Shown piece after piece: positions 1 to 7,478 of a DNA stretch of 47,281 nt. The stretch covers positions 1-47,281 of the forward strand of contig QCIV01000009.1 of NCBI GenBank assembly GCA_003216455.1, written 5' to 3'. Made by a program: the position numbers and the translations under genes. Each line of letters starts with the position of its first letter. Position 1 is the first letter of the stretch. The notes beneath the pieces were generated by a model. That model was given only the letters and a program-made list of their open reading frames with translations. It was not told where the DNA came from and made no database searches. Source of the DNA: Prochlorococcus sp. AG-402-N17 (GTDB lineage Bacteria > Cyanobacteriota > Cyanobacteriia > PCC-6307 > Cyanobiaceae).

Positions 1-124
1 GAAGGAATTTTAATAGTTTTTTAAATAATAAGAAACCTTTTTCAATTCTTTTTTGACCTAAAATTGAAAGTAAAATTACTAAAATTATGAATATTTCAGG
101 TGAATTTAAACCTAATAGTTTCAT
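1..124 (-). CDS. TatA-like small membrane protein, cut by the left edge
   Basis: The frame opens at ATG 124 (minus) and runs off the window with no stop, so only about 41 residues are visible. They begin MKLLGLNSPEIFIILVILL, then a Gly, then a basic amphipathic stretch (QKRIEKGFLLFKKLLKFL). This is the TatA/TatB layout: a short N-terminus with a Pro-Glu before one membrane helix, a Gly hinge, then an amphipathic helix. Tat proteins normally have an FG hinge, here LG, so this may be only a Tat-like small membrane protein. The call is inference from architecture. Confidence 0.5.
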   Translation of the reverse strand, partial: MKLLGLNSPEIFIILVILLSILGQKRIEKGFLLFKKLLKFL

Positions 125-171
125 AAAATTTCATATTCTATCTATATTTTAGTACATGCTAAAAATTTAAT

Positions 172-564
172 CTAATTATTCTCAAAAGTTGGTAAATAGA
201 GTTCTCTATTTGATGCAATTAAACCCTCTTCTTTAAAAAAAATCTCTAGGTCTTTTAGATCACTTATATCTACAAATTCACCACAATTATCTAATATATT
301 ATTGTGGGTGAAATTCCATAAATTATCCAAATATTCGTCATCGTCTGGAAATGCTACAAATTTTAAATATGTATTATTCAAAGCATATTCACTAGCAAAA
401 TCAGAATCTAATCCTTCCCTCTTAGCATCACAAAAAACTTTAGCAAATCTTTTGCCCACTGAAGTTTGAGCACTTGATAAATCTAAATTACCTTGAATAG
501 CTTTTACATTTATTGGTGCTATAAAAATAATTATTGGGAGAAAAATAGATACTAATATAAACAA
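172..564 (-). CDS. Secreted hypothetical protein, 130 aa
   Basis: Not recognised. The N-terminus (about residues 1-22) is a strongly hydrophobic segment ending ...INVKA, which looks like a signal peptide with a possible cut after VKA. The mature part is acidic and has two Cys residues (in FCDAKREG and DNCGEF) that could form a disulfide in the periplasm. It includes an acidic loop, FPDDDEYLDNLW. It is transcribed away from the dus gene on the plus strand, with about 170 bp of very AT-rich spacer between them. Confidence 0.6.
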   Translation of the reverse strand: MFILVSIFLPIIIFIAPINVKAIQGNLDLSSAQTSVGKRFAKVFCDAKREGLDSDFASEYALNNTYLKFVAFPDDDEYLDNLWNFTHNNILDNCGEFVDISDLKDLEIFFKEEGLIASNRELYLPTFENN

Positions 565-734
565 AAAAATTCCCTTTTTTAAATTTTAACTCAACATAAA
601 CTAGCAAAAAAATTAATCAATTAGGCCTATTTAAGTAAAAGCACTTATTATAAATTAAGAAATAAATAGAAAACATAAAATCAGCTCCATATCTGAATTT
701 ATAATAAAGAAAAATTAAATAAATTTAAAATTAT

Positions 735-1742
735 ATGTCTTCAAATATAAAGCTAAAAGGAAGGGGAGTTAACAGGATAATTACGAGTAAGGTCATGCTA
801 TCGCCATTAGCAGGAGTTACAGATAACATTTTTAGGCGACTTGTACGTAAATGGGCTCCAAACTCTTTACTTTTTACAGAAATGATAAATGCAACAAGTC
901 TTAAAAAAGGATTTGGAACACATAAAATCAATCAAATAGATTTAGAAGAAGGTCCAATTGGAGTACAAATATTTGATAACAGGCCATATGCTGTTTCTGA
1001 AGCCGCTAAACAAGCTGAGGAATCTGGAGCATTCTTAATTGATATAAATATGGGATGTCCAGTAAAAAAAATTGCAAAGAAAGGTGGAGGTAGTGCCTTA
1101 ATTAAAGACCGAAAACTTGCTATAGAATTAGTCAAAAATGTTGTAAAAGCTGTTAGGGTTCCAGTAACAGTAAAAACACGACTCGGATGGAATAGTAAAG
1201 AAGAAAATATAGAGGATTTCTTATTTAAACTTCAAGATGCGGGAGCAACGATGATCACACTTCATGGAAGAACTAGAAAACAGGGATTTTCAGGCAAGTC
1301 AGATTGGGAAATGATCGGGAGACTTAAAAAGTTGTTGGAAATTCCAGTAATTGCTAATGGAGATATCAAAAATCCAGATGACGCTCTTAATTGTTTAAAA
1401 AAAACAAATGCTGATGGTGTAATGATTGGACGAGGAATTTTAGGATCCCCATGGAAAATAGGAGAAATAGATTATGCCATTAGAGAAAATAAAAATTTTA
1501 AAGAACCAAACACAGAAGAAAAACTATATTTAATTATTGAGCATCTTGATGAATTAATAAAAGAAAAAGGAGATCACGGCTTGCTAATTGCAAGGAAACA
1601 TATCTCATGGACATGTAAAGACTTTAAAGGAGCATCAAATTTGAGAAATAACTTGGTTAGAGCTTCTGATAAAAATGAAGTTAAAAATTTAATAATTAAA
1701 ATGATTAAAACTTTGAATAATGAAAAAAGTACATTAGCTTAA
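735..1742 (+). CDS. dus: tRNA-dihydrouridine synthase, DusB/NifR3 type
   Basis: FMN-dependent reduction of uridine to dihydrouridine in the tRNA D-loop, in the cytoplasm. The 335-aa length is normal for the family. The FMN-binding TIM-barrel start is visible as LSPLAGVTDNIFRRL (residues 22-36). The catalytic Cys is C108 in DINMGCPVKKI, followed by the KGGGSAL loop, VKTRLGW, and the late barrel motifs IANGDI and DGVMIGRGILGSPW. The start at 735 is the only upstream ATG, and the first about 18 residues precede conserved sequence. The DUF2470 gene follows 18 bp downstream on the same strand and is probably cotranscribed. Family assignment is secure; the precise modified position is not. Confidence 0.93.
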   Translation: MSSNIKLKGRGVNRIITSKVMLSPLAGVTDNIFRRLVRKWAPNSLLFTEMINATSLKKGFGTHKINQIDLEEGPIGVQIFDNRPYAVSEAAKQAEESGAFLIDINMGCPVKKIAKKGGGSALIKDRKLAIELVKNVVKAVRVPVTVKTRLGWNSKEENIEDFLFKLQDAGATMITLHGRTRKQGFSGKSDWEMIGRLKKLLEIPVIANGDIKNPDDALNCLKKTNADGVMIGRGILGSPWKIGEIDYAIRENKNFKEPNTEEKLYLIIEHLDELIKEKGDHGLLIARKHISWTCKDFKGASNLRNNLVRASDKNEVKNLIIKMIKTLNNEKSTLA

Positions 1743-1760
1743 AACAAATTTATTTTTTAA

Positions 1761-2015
1761 ATGAAAATTATTAGTAAAGAAACAAGTAAAAGAGTTTGTG
1801 ATCATATGAACAAAGATCACATTGATTCGGTTTATAAATATCTTATTCATTATGGAAAGATATCAAAATTTGAGAATGCTTATATGGAAGAAATTAATAA
1901 CAGTTATATAAAAATCAATTATGATGGCCAGTCAGCAATTATCAATTTTAAAAATGAAATATCTGAAGAAGAAATTCATTCAACTTTAGTATCAATGATT
2001 AAAGAGATTAAATAA
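1761..2015 (+). CDS. DUF2470-family small protein
   Basis: An 84-aa protein with the motif CDHMNKDHIDSVYKYLIHYG (residues 13-32). This matches the start of the DUF2470 domain, found alone or at the C-terminus of heme-oxygenase-like or PNPOx-like heme-binding proteins in cyanobacteria and plastids. The rest fits the expected domain (a beta segment around YIKINYDGQSAIINF, then a C-terminal helix). It has no fused flavin- or heme-binding domain. A heme or tetrapyrrole link is family inference. It lies 18 bp after dus. Confidence 0.75.
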   Translation: MKIISKETSKRVCDHMNKDHIDSVYKYLIHYGKISKFENAYMEEINNSYIKINYDGQSAIINFKNEISEEEIHSTLVSMIKEIK

Positions 2016-2038
2016 TAAATATATTTATATAAAAAAAT

Positions 2039-2203
2039 CTAATTTTTATTTTCATAGTAATCAGTTATCTTTTTACATTCTTCAAATGAAAGCATACTTA
2101 ATCTAGATGTGGCATTTATTTTTAGAATTGCACATACAGCTAATAAGTCAGAGCTATCAAGATTAAGTGCTTCAGAAAGCTCTAGAACCCTAAGACCTTT
2201 CAT
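2039..2203 (-). CDS. Stand-alone IF-2 N-terminal-domain-like mini-protein, 54 aa
   Basis: Small ORF, ATG at 2203 and TAG at 2039-2041. The sequence starts MKGLRVLELSEALNLDSSDL and continues with LLAVCAILKIN and SRLSMLSFEECKKI. This follows the IF2_N pattern: a (R)V.ELA..L...S.ELL helix-turn-helix, 'L...GI', and '..S.L..EE...I'. IF2_N normally occurs as repeats at the N-terminus of translation initiation factor IF-2, not alone. There are no frameshifts, and codon use is like the neighbours. It is convergent with the DUF2470 gene and 45 bp downstream of the next minus gene. Function unknown; RNA or ribosome association is inference. Confidence 0.65.
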   Translation of the reverse strand: MKGLRVLELSEALNLDSSDLLAVCAILKINATSRLSMLSFEECKKITDYYENKN

Positions 2204-2248
2204 TAGTATTAAAAATAATCTTTTTCTAAATTATCAAGAACCTTGAAA

Positions 2249-2485
2249 TCAATGGGCTGCATTTTTCCCTAAACCTGCAACGAATGGAAAAGTTTGTTCA
2301 TCACCAAAAATATCTTCTGCTGAAGAATTAGAAATATTAGTTTTTTTATTATCAGGCTTAATTTCTTCAATTTCATTAGAAATATTCTCTTTAATGTTAT
2401 TTTCAATTTCTTTTGCTAATAAATTATTCGTATTAGAAAATATTGAAAAAGCTAAAAAACATAAAAACAAAATAATTCTTTTCAT
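2249..2485 (-). CDS. Secreted hypothetical protein, 78 aa
   Basis: Not recognised. Residues 1-24 form a signal peptide (KR, then IILFLCFLAFSIFS, ending ...NNLLAKE). A low-complexity Asn/Glu/Lys-rich spacer follows, then a more ordered C-terminus with SAEDIFGDEQTFPFVAGLGK. The contrast between a disordered middle and a compact tail suggests the C-terminal 25 residues are the functional, export-exposed part. Confidence 0.6.
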   Translation of the reverse strand: MKRIILFLCFLAFSIFSNTNNLLAKEIENNIKENISNEIEEIKPDNKKTNISNSSAEDIFGDEQTFPFVAGLGKNAAH

Positions 2486-2586
2486 AAAAAAAATTTATCT
2501 AATACTATTGTCATATGCCAATAAAGTTATTTAGAAAAACTAGATAATATTAAAACAAATCTAAATAAATCAAAATAAAAAAATAT

Positions 2587-2823
2587 TCATCTTCCCAACT
2601 TATTTCTATTTTTAAATCTAATTAAAAAATAAATACCTAGTAACAAAAGAATTGCCAAAGAGTACTGATTAAGAAAAACATAAACTATATAGACGAGAAA
2701 TGGGAATAAGCACCCCCTCTTGAAATTTAATTTCTGTTCCTTTGACATATTTTTCCAATTTAAATATTCCTCCCATTGAAAAATCTTCTTCATTTTTCTA
2801 CTTCTATTTTTACGATTAAACAT
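2587..2823 (-). CDS. Small membrane protein, 78 aa
   Basis: Not recognised. A basic N-terminus (RKNRSRKMKKIFQWEEYLNW) is followed by two hydrophobic stretches, about residues 40-52 (FPFLVYIVYVFLN) and 55-70 (SLAILLLLGIYFLIRF), with a basic tail. It probably forms a helical hairpin with both ends in the cytoplasm. An internal Met at residue 11 is an alternative start. Confidence 0.55.
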   Translation of the reverse strand: MFNRKNRSRKMKKIFQWEEYLNWKNMSKEQKLNFKRGCLFPFLVYIVYVFLNQYSLAILLLLGIYFLIRFKNRNKLGR

Positions 2824-2930
2824 AACTTTATAAATATAGTTTTGATGATTCTTATGTTAATAAACTAAATTAATCTACAATATCAAAATAAGTTTTTTTA
2901 AATTGAGTAAAAATATTTTTTAAATAAAAG

Positions 2931-3350
2931 ATGAACTCAAAACCAGTTTGGAAAATAGAAAAAATTGTTTTACCTCAACATGCAGATCATGCAGGCGTAA
3001 TGTGGCACGGTAAATATTTTAATTGGCTTGAAGAAAGCCGAATAAATGCACTTTCAGAAGTAGGTATAAGTTATTTCGAACTAACTAAAAATGGCTTAGA
3101 TTTACCTTTAATCAATACTTCAATAAAATATAAATCTCCTTTATTTCTTGGTGAAAAAATAAAAATTGAGAGCGAATTTAATATTGATAAAAGTCCTAGA
3201 ATTAATGTAATTTCAAAATTTCTTAACAACAAAAATGAAATCTTAACGATTGCTGAAGTCAATTTAGTCTTAATAAATAAACTGAATTTTTCTATAATAA
3301 GAAAAAGACCAGATTTCCTATCGGAAGCTTTTAGGAAATTAAACGGTTAA
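2931..3350 (+). CDS. Acyl-CoA thioesterase, hotdog fold (YbgC/4HBT family)
   Basis: Hydrolyses an acyl-CoA or acyl-ACP thioester; the substrate is not determined by sequence. The 139-aa length is typical. The hallmark active-site segment is ADHAGVMWHGKYFNWLEESR (about residues 18-37), equivalent to the usual 'D..GVV.H..Y..W.E..R', with the catalytic Asp and the His/Tyr pair. In cyanobacteria one member of this superfamily is the 1,4-dihydroxy-2-naphthoyl-CoA thioesterase of phylloquinone synthesis, so that role is possible. No menaquinone genes are nearby to support it. Confidence 0.85.
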   Translation: MNSKPVWKIEKIVLPQHADHAGVMWHGKYFNWLEESRINALSEVGISYFELTKNGLDLPLINTSIKYKSPLFLGEKIKIESEFNIDKSPRINVISKFLNNKNEILTIAEVNLVLINKLNFSIIRKRPDFLSEAFRKLNG

Positions 3351-3392
3351 AATTATAATCCGCCAATTGAACGATTTATTAAATTATTAATT

Positions 3393-3590
3393 ATGAATAT
3401 TTTTCAAGTTATTGACTCTTACCAATATGAAATGGAGTCAAGATATCAAGAAAAATCAATGCTTACAAATCTTTTTACAGAGCACAAATTCATAGGATGG
3501 TTAGGGTTGTTTATAGTATTTTTCTCTATCTTCGCGATTTTGGTTTTTCAATTTCTTGAGTGGGAAAGTAATGACAATAATAAAATTTAA
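3393..3590 (+). CDS. Single-pass membrane hypothetical protein, 65 aa
   Basis: Not recognised. It has a polar, acidic N-terminal half (SYQYEMESRYQEKS), then one membrane helix at about residues 33-54 (FIGWLGLFIVFFSIFAILVF), and a short acidic tail. It is in line with the thioesterase gene 42 bp upstream and with the next gene 40 bp downstream, so a loose operon is possible. Confidence 0.55.
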   Translation: MNIFQVIDSYQYEMESRYQEKSMLTNLFTEHKFIGWLGLFIVFFSIFAILVFQFLEWESNDNNKI

Positions 3591-3630
3591 GAAGATTTAA
3601 TGCTTATAATTAAATTGAATGATTTAAAAA

Positions 3631-3882
3631 ATGGCTATCTACTTAAAAATAACTAACCCTACAGAGGTTGTAAAAAAAAAGACCTCAAAATGGCTTTCAG
3701 ATATTACACCTGAAAGGATTGATAGGAAATTAGTCGAGGATGAAGTAATAAAAGGCATTATCGAGCAATTAAAATTAGAAGGTATAAAAGGAGAAATTTC
3801 AGCAATTAATGGGTTTGAAGTAAATGAATCTTCAGTAATAACAAAAAATAATTTTGTTATTAGAAAAACAAAAATTTTTTAG
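3631..3882 (+). CDS. Hypothetical soluble protein, 83 aa
   Basis: Not recognised. A charged cytoplasmic protein, probably mixed alpha/beta: TSKWLSDITPERIDRKLVED, a helix around VIKGIIEQLKLEG, then a strand pair in ...EISAINGFEV and the C-terminal NNFVIRKTKIF. No membrane segment or Cys. Its end overlaps the next frame by 29 bp. Confidence 0.5.
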   Translation: MAIYLKITNPTEVVKKKTSKWLSDITPERIDRKLVEDEVIKGIIEQLKLEGIKGEISAINGFEVNESSVITKNNFVIRKTKIF

Positions 3883-4108
3883 ATCGAAATTAAAAATCAT
3901 TAATGAAAATTTTTACTTTAAGTATTTTTATCATTTTTTAATTTTTATATTCCTAAGGAATTATCAAATTAAAAAGAAAAAGTTAGTTTTAAATAATGCT
4001 TTAAATTCCAATCTTTTTATTCAAACAATTAATAATTTAATAGAAGAAAACAAATACAATTTATTAGAGGAAAGGATTAGATTAAGGAGAAATAGACTCT
4101 TATGGTAA
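3854..4108 (+). CDS. Doubtful hypothetical ORF, 84 aa
   Basis: Open frame overlapping the end of the preceding gene. The first half is Phe/Tyr/Lys-rich (FYFKYFYHFLIFIFLRNYQI), as expected of translated AT-rich DNA. The second half is more protein-like: NALNSNLFIQTINNLIEENK followed by LLEERIRLRRNRLLW. A start inside the ORF, or decay of a once longer gene, would explain this. It directly precedes the restriction-endonuclease pseudogene and may be part of the same degraded locus. Confidence 0.35.
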   Translation: MLLEKQKFFRSKLKIINENFYFKYFYHFLIFIFLRNYQIKKKKLVLNNALNSNLFIQTINNLIEENKYNLLEERIRLRRNRLLW

Positions 4109-4151
4109 CGAGGATTATAAATGATGGATTAGCAATCCACTACTTGATTAA

Positions 4152-4767
4152 AAAGCTATAGAGAAAAATATATTAAATGGATCTAAGCGATTTAAAGAGG
4201 GAATTCCATACTTTTGGGAAAAAGTAATTTTAAAAAAATCTGGAAGTATGGAATTATTTTTCCAAAAGTGGAGATCGTATTGTAATGAAAATCCTAGAAT
4301 TGATGATGAGATAATTGGATGTATTAGAAAGGTCGAGGCTGAAGATTGATTTGTATTCATAGCAAGTCAAATAGAGAATTCATGCTTAAACCTAATAGAA
4401 AAAAACTACTCAGATAAAAACAAGGAAAACTACAAAAAAGGTATTAGATTTGAAAATCATTGTATAGAAATTCTCAAAAAAAATGGCTGGGAAGTAAAAG
4501 ACCCCTATTGCAGGAGATCAAGGGGTTGAATTAATTGCATCAATAAATGATTTAAGAATATGTATTCAATGCAAAGATCATGAAAAAGCTATTGGAAATA
4601 AAGCAGTTCAGGAAATTAAAGCTGGTAAATTATTTTGGAAAGGTACACATGCAATAATAGTTTCAAAATCTGGCTTTACAAAGTCTGCTCATCAACTAAC
4701 AAAATTAAATAAAGTCGAACTAATCAATGAATATCAATTAAAAGATTTAGAAAAGTTTATTGTTTGA
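4152..4767 (+). pseudogene. Decayed Mrr-like restriction endonuclease
   Basis: Two plus-strand frames together give one recognisable protein. The first frame runs from 4152 (straight after a TAA at 4149) through ...KRFKEGIPYFWEKVILKK to RKVEAED. It hits an in-frame TGA at 4347-4349, then continues in the same frame as FVFIASQIENSCLNLIEKNY and YKKGIRFENHCIEILKKNGW. A frameshift at about 4498-4505 moves the reading to TPIAGDQGVELIA, RICIQCKDHEKAIGNKAVQE, and on to the TGA at 4765. The G-D-x-G-x-[DE]-[LV] and [IV]-Q-C-K pair is the PD-(D/E)xK core of Mrr_cat nucleases. No usable start, one nonsense codon and one frameshift make this a pseudogene, barring sequencing error. No methyltransferase lies nearby. 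Confidence 0.8.
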
Positions 4768-4772
4768 ATAGT

Positions 4773-5177
4773 TTATATCAATTTTGTTAAACCCTCTTTA
4801 TATAGCAAAAGTGTTGTAAAAATTCCTGAGGCCCACATTAAACCTCTAGCTGTTGGAATATTAAATACATAAGCACCTATATATAAAAAACGAAAAATAG
4901 GATGAATCAATGCTGCAGTTATTGCAATATTAGAGTCAGTTAAAGTAATCAAACAAAGAAGACATGCGGGTGCATGTAGGGAAATACTTTCCCAACAATT
5001 TTGATGACACCAAACTGCTCTTTTACCAAAAGAAGGTAATCCATCGAACAAAGCCCTTGGAGCAGACATATTTTCAACCGAATATCCGGCTTTAACTCTC
5101 CCTATAGTTAATGGAATAATTGATAATAAAACAACTCCAACTGATAGACAAAGGCTCCAGGCAAAAGCTACTTGCAT
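4773..5177 (-). CDS. MAPEG-family membrane protein
   Basis: A 134-aa integral membrane protein of the family that includes microsomal glutathione S-transferases and related eicosanoid enzymes. Visible are four hydrophobic segments and the family-like RALFDGLPSFGKRAVWCHQN region after the first helix. Conserved-looking loops follow (NCWESISLHAPACL, then IHPIFRFLYIGAYVFNIPTA). Bacterial members are poorly characterised, and glutathione dependence is only family inference. The stop falls 5 bp beyond the end of the convergent nuclease pseudogene. Confidence 0.85.
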   Translation of the reverse strand: MQVAFAWSLCLSVGVVLLSIIPLTIGRVKAGYSVENMSAPRALFDGLPSFGKRAVWCHQNCWESISLHAPACLLCLITLTDSNIAITAALIHPIFRFLYIGAYVFNIPTARGLMWASGIFTTLLLYKEGLTKLI

Positions 5178-5297
5178 ATGATTTAAATAATATTATTAGC
5201 TTAATAATTGAGGCTCGTATTCGTGATAAATAAAAAAATCATTAATATGGATAAAACTTTGCAAAAAATGCTGTAATTTATATTAAAAAAATCATTT

Positions 5298-5423
5298 ATG
5301 GATATTTCAAAAATAGTTTTAATCTTTGGCATAAGTTTACTAATATATTTTGCTTTTCTGTTTTTAGGATTTTTTCTTAAGAATAATAATCTAAAGGCAC
5401 AGAATCTAAAAAAAGAAGAATAG
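5298..5423 (+). CDS. Small single-pass membrane protein, 41 aa
   Basis: ATG 5298 to TAG 5421. The sequence is MDISKIVLIFGISLLIYFAF, then LFLGFFLKNNN and a charged tail LKAQNLKKEE. One clear membrane helix with a Lys-rich cytoplasmic tail resembles the many tiny thylakoid or plasma-membrane proteins of picocyanobacteria. The overlapping minus-strand frame (5201-5437) has no comparable logic. Confidence 0.55.
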   Translation: MDISKIVLIFGISLLIYFAFLFLGFFLKNNNLKAQNLKKEE

Positions 5424-5554
5424 ATTATTAATGGCACGAAAATTTACTATTTTCTCAATATTTTTATATCATTTTGGATATATTTTGTGGAAATAAAATT
5501 GGATCCAAATAATAATTAGGGATATTTGAATTTCAATAAGACAGTTGCTGGTAT

Positions 5555-5848
5555 ATGAAAAAATTTTATAGATTTCTTAAAAGTTTTCTATTTATATCGC
5601 TTTGGCTTATTTTATCTTCATTTTTAACCCAATATTGGAATACCTTTCATTGGGAATATATTTACTTAAACTTCAGAATTTTATTTGATAAAGAATTTTG
5701 GTTTGTTGTAGAAAAACTTCTTTTAGGATTTGATATTGGTTACTGGTTAGAAGAAGCACTAAAATTCTTAAGTTATGAAATCCCTAAAGAATCTTTTAAA
5801 TATTTTCCAATTTATTTCGTATTAAAGTCTATTTGGATAAAGAATTAA
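5555..5848 (+). CDS. Aromatic-rich membrane-associated hypothetical protein, 97 aa
   Basis: Not recognised. The N-terminus (residues 1-25) is basic then hydrophobic (FLFISLWLILSSFL), a signal anchor or one membrane helix. The rest is unusually rich in Trp, Tyr and Phe (YWNTFHWEYIYLNF, DIGYWLEEALKFLSYEIP), suggesting association with membrane or pigment. It converges with the PAP/fibrillin gene, with 9 bp between the ends. Confidence 0.5.
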   Translation: MKKFYRFLKSFLFISLWLILSSFLTQYWNTFHWEYIYLNFRILFDKEFWFVVEKLLLGFDIGYWLEEALKFLSYEIPKESFKYFPIYFVLKSIWIKN

Positions 5849-5857
5849 TTTATATTT

Positions 5858-6400
5858 TTAATGGATTTTAATAAATTCCTTAAAATTCTTGAATAAAGTC
5901 GGTGAGTTTATTTTTCTTAAAACAAATAAAGTTCCTTTATCACCTCTGCAGATTCTAAGCTTATTACTTAAATAAGTTATTTCTAACCACCCTAATTGTT
6001 CATTATTTATTTCTTTCATAGCTTTTATATTTTTTCTTCCAAATTTAGGACCGATAACACCAGCATGTGTAAATTTGACCCCAATTTTTTTTTCATTTAT
6101 GTAATAAAGTCTTATTAAGATACAAGTACCGATAATTGATTTTATTCCTCTAGGTTTAAGTAAATTAAGACCATTTAAATTAAAGGGGTCAAGAATTTGA
6201 AGGTTATCAATAAAAGGAGAATATTTTAAAAAAGGACTATTAGAACTACTCCACCTAAGCTCCCAAACACCCTCTAAATCATTTCTATCTTTGCTAAAGG
6301 AAAAATTATGATCAATTTCAAGTTTTTCGGCAATAGTCTGTATAATCTCCGAATTTGGAGATTTAAGAAGTAAATTTAATAAATCATTTTCAGATTCCAT
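5858..6400 (-). CDS. PAP/fibrillin-family protein
   Basis: A 180-aa member of the plastid-lipid-associated protein (fibrillin) family, which forms lipocalin-like barrels on thylakoid membranes and binds lipids or quinones. The family pattern is visible: an N-terminal helix, then LEGVWELRWSSS (the 'L.G.W.L.YTS' motif, about residues 42-53), alternating strands, and the C-terminal ...LGWLEITYLSNKLRICRGDK and TLFVLRK, the usual 'YLD..LRI.RG..G..FV..R'. Its start lies 79 bp from the divergent DUF1330-like gene. This is the first of two family members in the window. Confidence 0.85.
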   Translation of the reverse strand: MESENDLLNLLLKSPNSEIIQTIAEKLEIDHNFSFSKDRNDLEGVWELRWSSSNSPFLKYSPFIDNLQILDPFNLNGLNLLKPRGIKSIIGTCILIRLYYINEKKIGVKFTHAGVIGPKFGRKNIKAMKEINNEQLGWLEITYLSNKLRICRGDKGTLFVLRKINSPTLFKNFKEFIKIH

Positions 6401-6478
6401 TTAATAACCGCTGAGTATATAGATAAGGATAAATACCCACCTCCATATGCTATATTCTACCCAGAATATGTTGATTTG

Positions 6479-6763
6479 ATGACAAAGAGCTATTGGCTAA
6501 AGAAAATTTCAATTCCAAATGCTGATTTATTTCTCGAATACATAAGGACAGTATTGCCTTGGATTAAATCGGTGGGAGGAGTAATAGTTAAAAGAGATTT
6601 GATACAAGAATCAAACTCAAATGAATGGGATGGAGGCCAGCTTGGATTAGTAATAGAATTCGAATCAAAATTTGCTGCTAAAAAAGCATTTTATTCTGAA
6701 GTATTTCAAAAATATCTGCAGTCCAGGGATTTAATGGAACTAGTTACTATAAGTACTCTTTAA
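6479..6763 (+). CDS. DUF1330-like dimeric alpha/beta-barrel protein
   Basis: 94 aa from ATG 6479; a TTG codon at 6476 directly before it gives one extra residue but is less likely. The ferredoxin-like layout of the DUF1330 family is visible: a first strand SYWLKKISI, a helix NADLFLEYIRTVLPWIKSVG, strand VIVKRDL, then WDGGQLGLVIEFESKFAAKK and the late AFYSEVFQKYLQSRDL ('Y..SPEYQ....R'). No cofactor residue is evident. Possibly a small monooxygenase-like or protective protein; function not established. Confidence 0.7.
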   Translation: MTKSYWLKKISIPNADLFLEYIRTVLPWIKSVGGVIVKRDLIQESNSNEWDGGQLGLVIEFESKFAAKKAFYSEVFQKYLQSRDLMELVTISTL

Positions 6764-6899
6764 AAAATCAGCCAATAGCGACCTCACACAAACAACTTAT
6801 AAGTATTTATTACTATTACATTATTTATGTAATATTTATAACTTCACTAGCAATTGTACATTTTGCAAAATTTGATTGAAATAGTAATTAGTTAATCAA

Positions 6900-7079
6900 A
6901 TGAACTACTCAACAGAACAAGATGATTATTTGATGACAACTCCATATACAAAAAAAATTCAGCAAAAATTTAAAAAAGTTAAATCTTTTTTAGAGCAAAA
7001 TGGATTTAATCCTTCATCAGAGAGCTTAATGCAAGATATAGTTAGTTCAGAAGAATATATTGCTAAAAATGGCTTGTAA
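6900..7079 (+). CDS. Small soluble hypothetical protein, 59 aa
   Basis: ATG 6900 to TAA 7077. Not recognised. Hydrophilic, probably helical: a Lys-rich helix TKKIQQKFKKVKSFLEQNGF followed by NPSSESLMQDIVSSEEYIAK. The even distribution of charged residues and the absence of low-complexity bias argue that it is translated. It converges with the Hli-like minus gene, with 4 bp between the stops. Confidence 0.55.
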   Translation: MNYSTEQDDYLMTTPYTKKIQQKFKKVKSFLEQNGFNPSSESLMQDIVSSEEYIAKNGL

Positions 7080-7083
7080 AATA

Positions 7084-7263
7084 TCAGAATATATTCAAAG
7101 TCCTTAAGTAATAAAAACCGCCTATTAGAAAAGGTAATAATATTCCAATAAATAAAAATATGGATTTCTTTGATTCTCCTTCTGATATGGGGTTGATTTC
7201 TGGTTCAATTGCGAAACCATTTTGTCTACCACCGCTTTCGGTTGTATAACCTTTTTTATTCAT
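7084..7263 (-). CDS. Small membrane protein with Hli-type N-terminus, 59 aa
   Basis: ATG at 7263, TGA at 7084-7086. The N-terminus has TTESGGRQNGFAIEPEINP, the soluble leader seen at the start of many Prochlorococcus high-light-inducible (Hli) proteins. What follows is a single hydrophobic helix (IFLFIGILLPFLIGGFYYL) without the ExxNGR..M chlorophyll-binding signature. It therefore shares the Hli leader but not the pigment-binding helix. It could be a diverged Hli or a partner delivered to the same complex; both are inference. Confidence 0.65.
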   Translation of the reverse strand: MNKKGYTTESGGRQNGFAIEPEINPISEGESKKSIFLFIGILLPFLIGGFYYLRTLNIF

Positions 7264-7343
7264 AAGAAAAATAATCTATGCAGATTATCTCATGTAAAAA
7301 CTTATTTAAAAAAATTTTTTACATTTAGAATTAAACTTTAGAT

Positions 7344-7478
7344 CTAATAATTTATTTCAATCTGAGATTTCAATTTGGCAGCTTTTTTTAAAAGACCTAC
7401 AACTTCCTTACGGCCAGTAGCAAAGTCAGCCTTATTAAGCAACTCACTATATTTTTTTGTGATTTCTCTATGGTTCAT
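7344..7478 (-). CDS. Small helical hypothetical protein, 44 aa
   Basis: ATG at 7478, TAG at 7344-7346. The sequence contains MNHREITKKYSELLNKADFA, TGRKEVVGLLKKAAKLKSQI and a short tail. It appears to be a two-helix charged protein with no Cys or membrane segment. Heptad-like Leu spacing (LL, LL, L) suggests a short helical hairpin or dimer. Not recognised, but the amino-acid composition is that of a real protein. Confidence 0.5.
   Translation of the reverse strand: MNHREITKKYSELLNKADFATGRKEVVGLLKKAAKLKSQIEINY

Noticed and set aside
4102-4161. 19-codon ORF between the doubtful 84-aa ORF and the nuclease remnant
   Set aside because: Too short, with no link to either neighbour; probably part of the decayed region.
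5201-5437. Minus-strand ORF of 78 codons
   Set aside because: It is the mirror of a more coherent 41-aa plus-strand membrane protein and has no domain logic of its own.
6783-6791. CCTCACACA on the plus strand, resembling the Yfr1 core
   Set aside because: Only nine bases match and no hairpin or terminator follows; likely chance.
6720-6882. Long plus-strand frame ending in a hydrophobic segment (ITSLAIVHFAKFD)
   Set aside because: No start codon in a usable place, and the upstream part lies in the frame of another gene.
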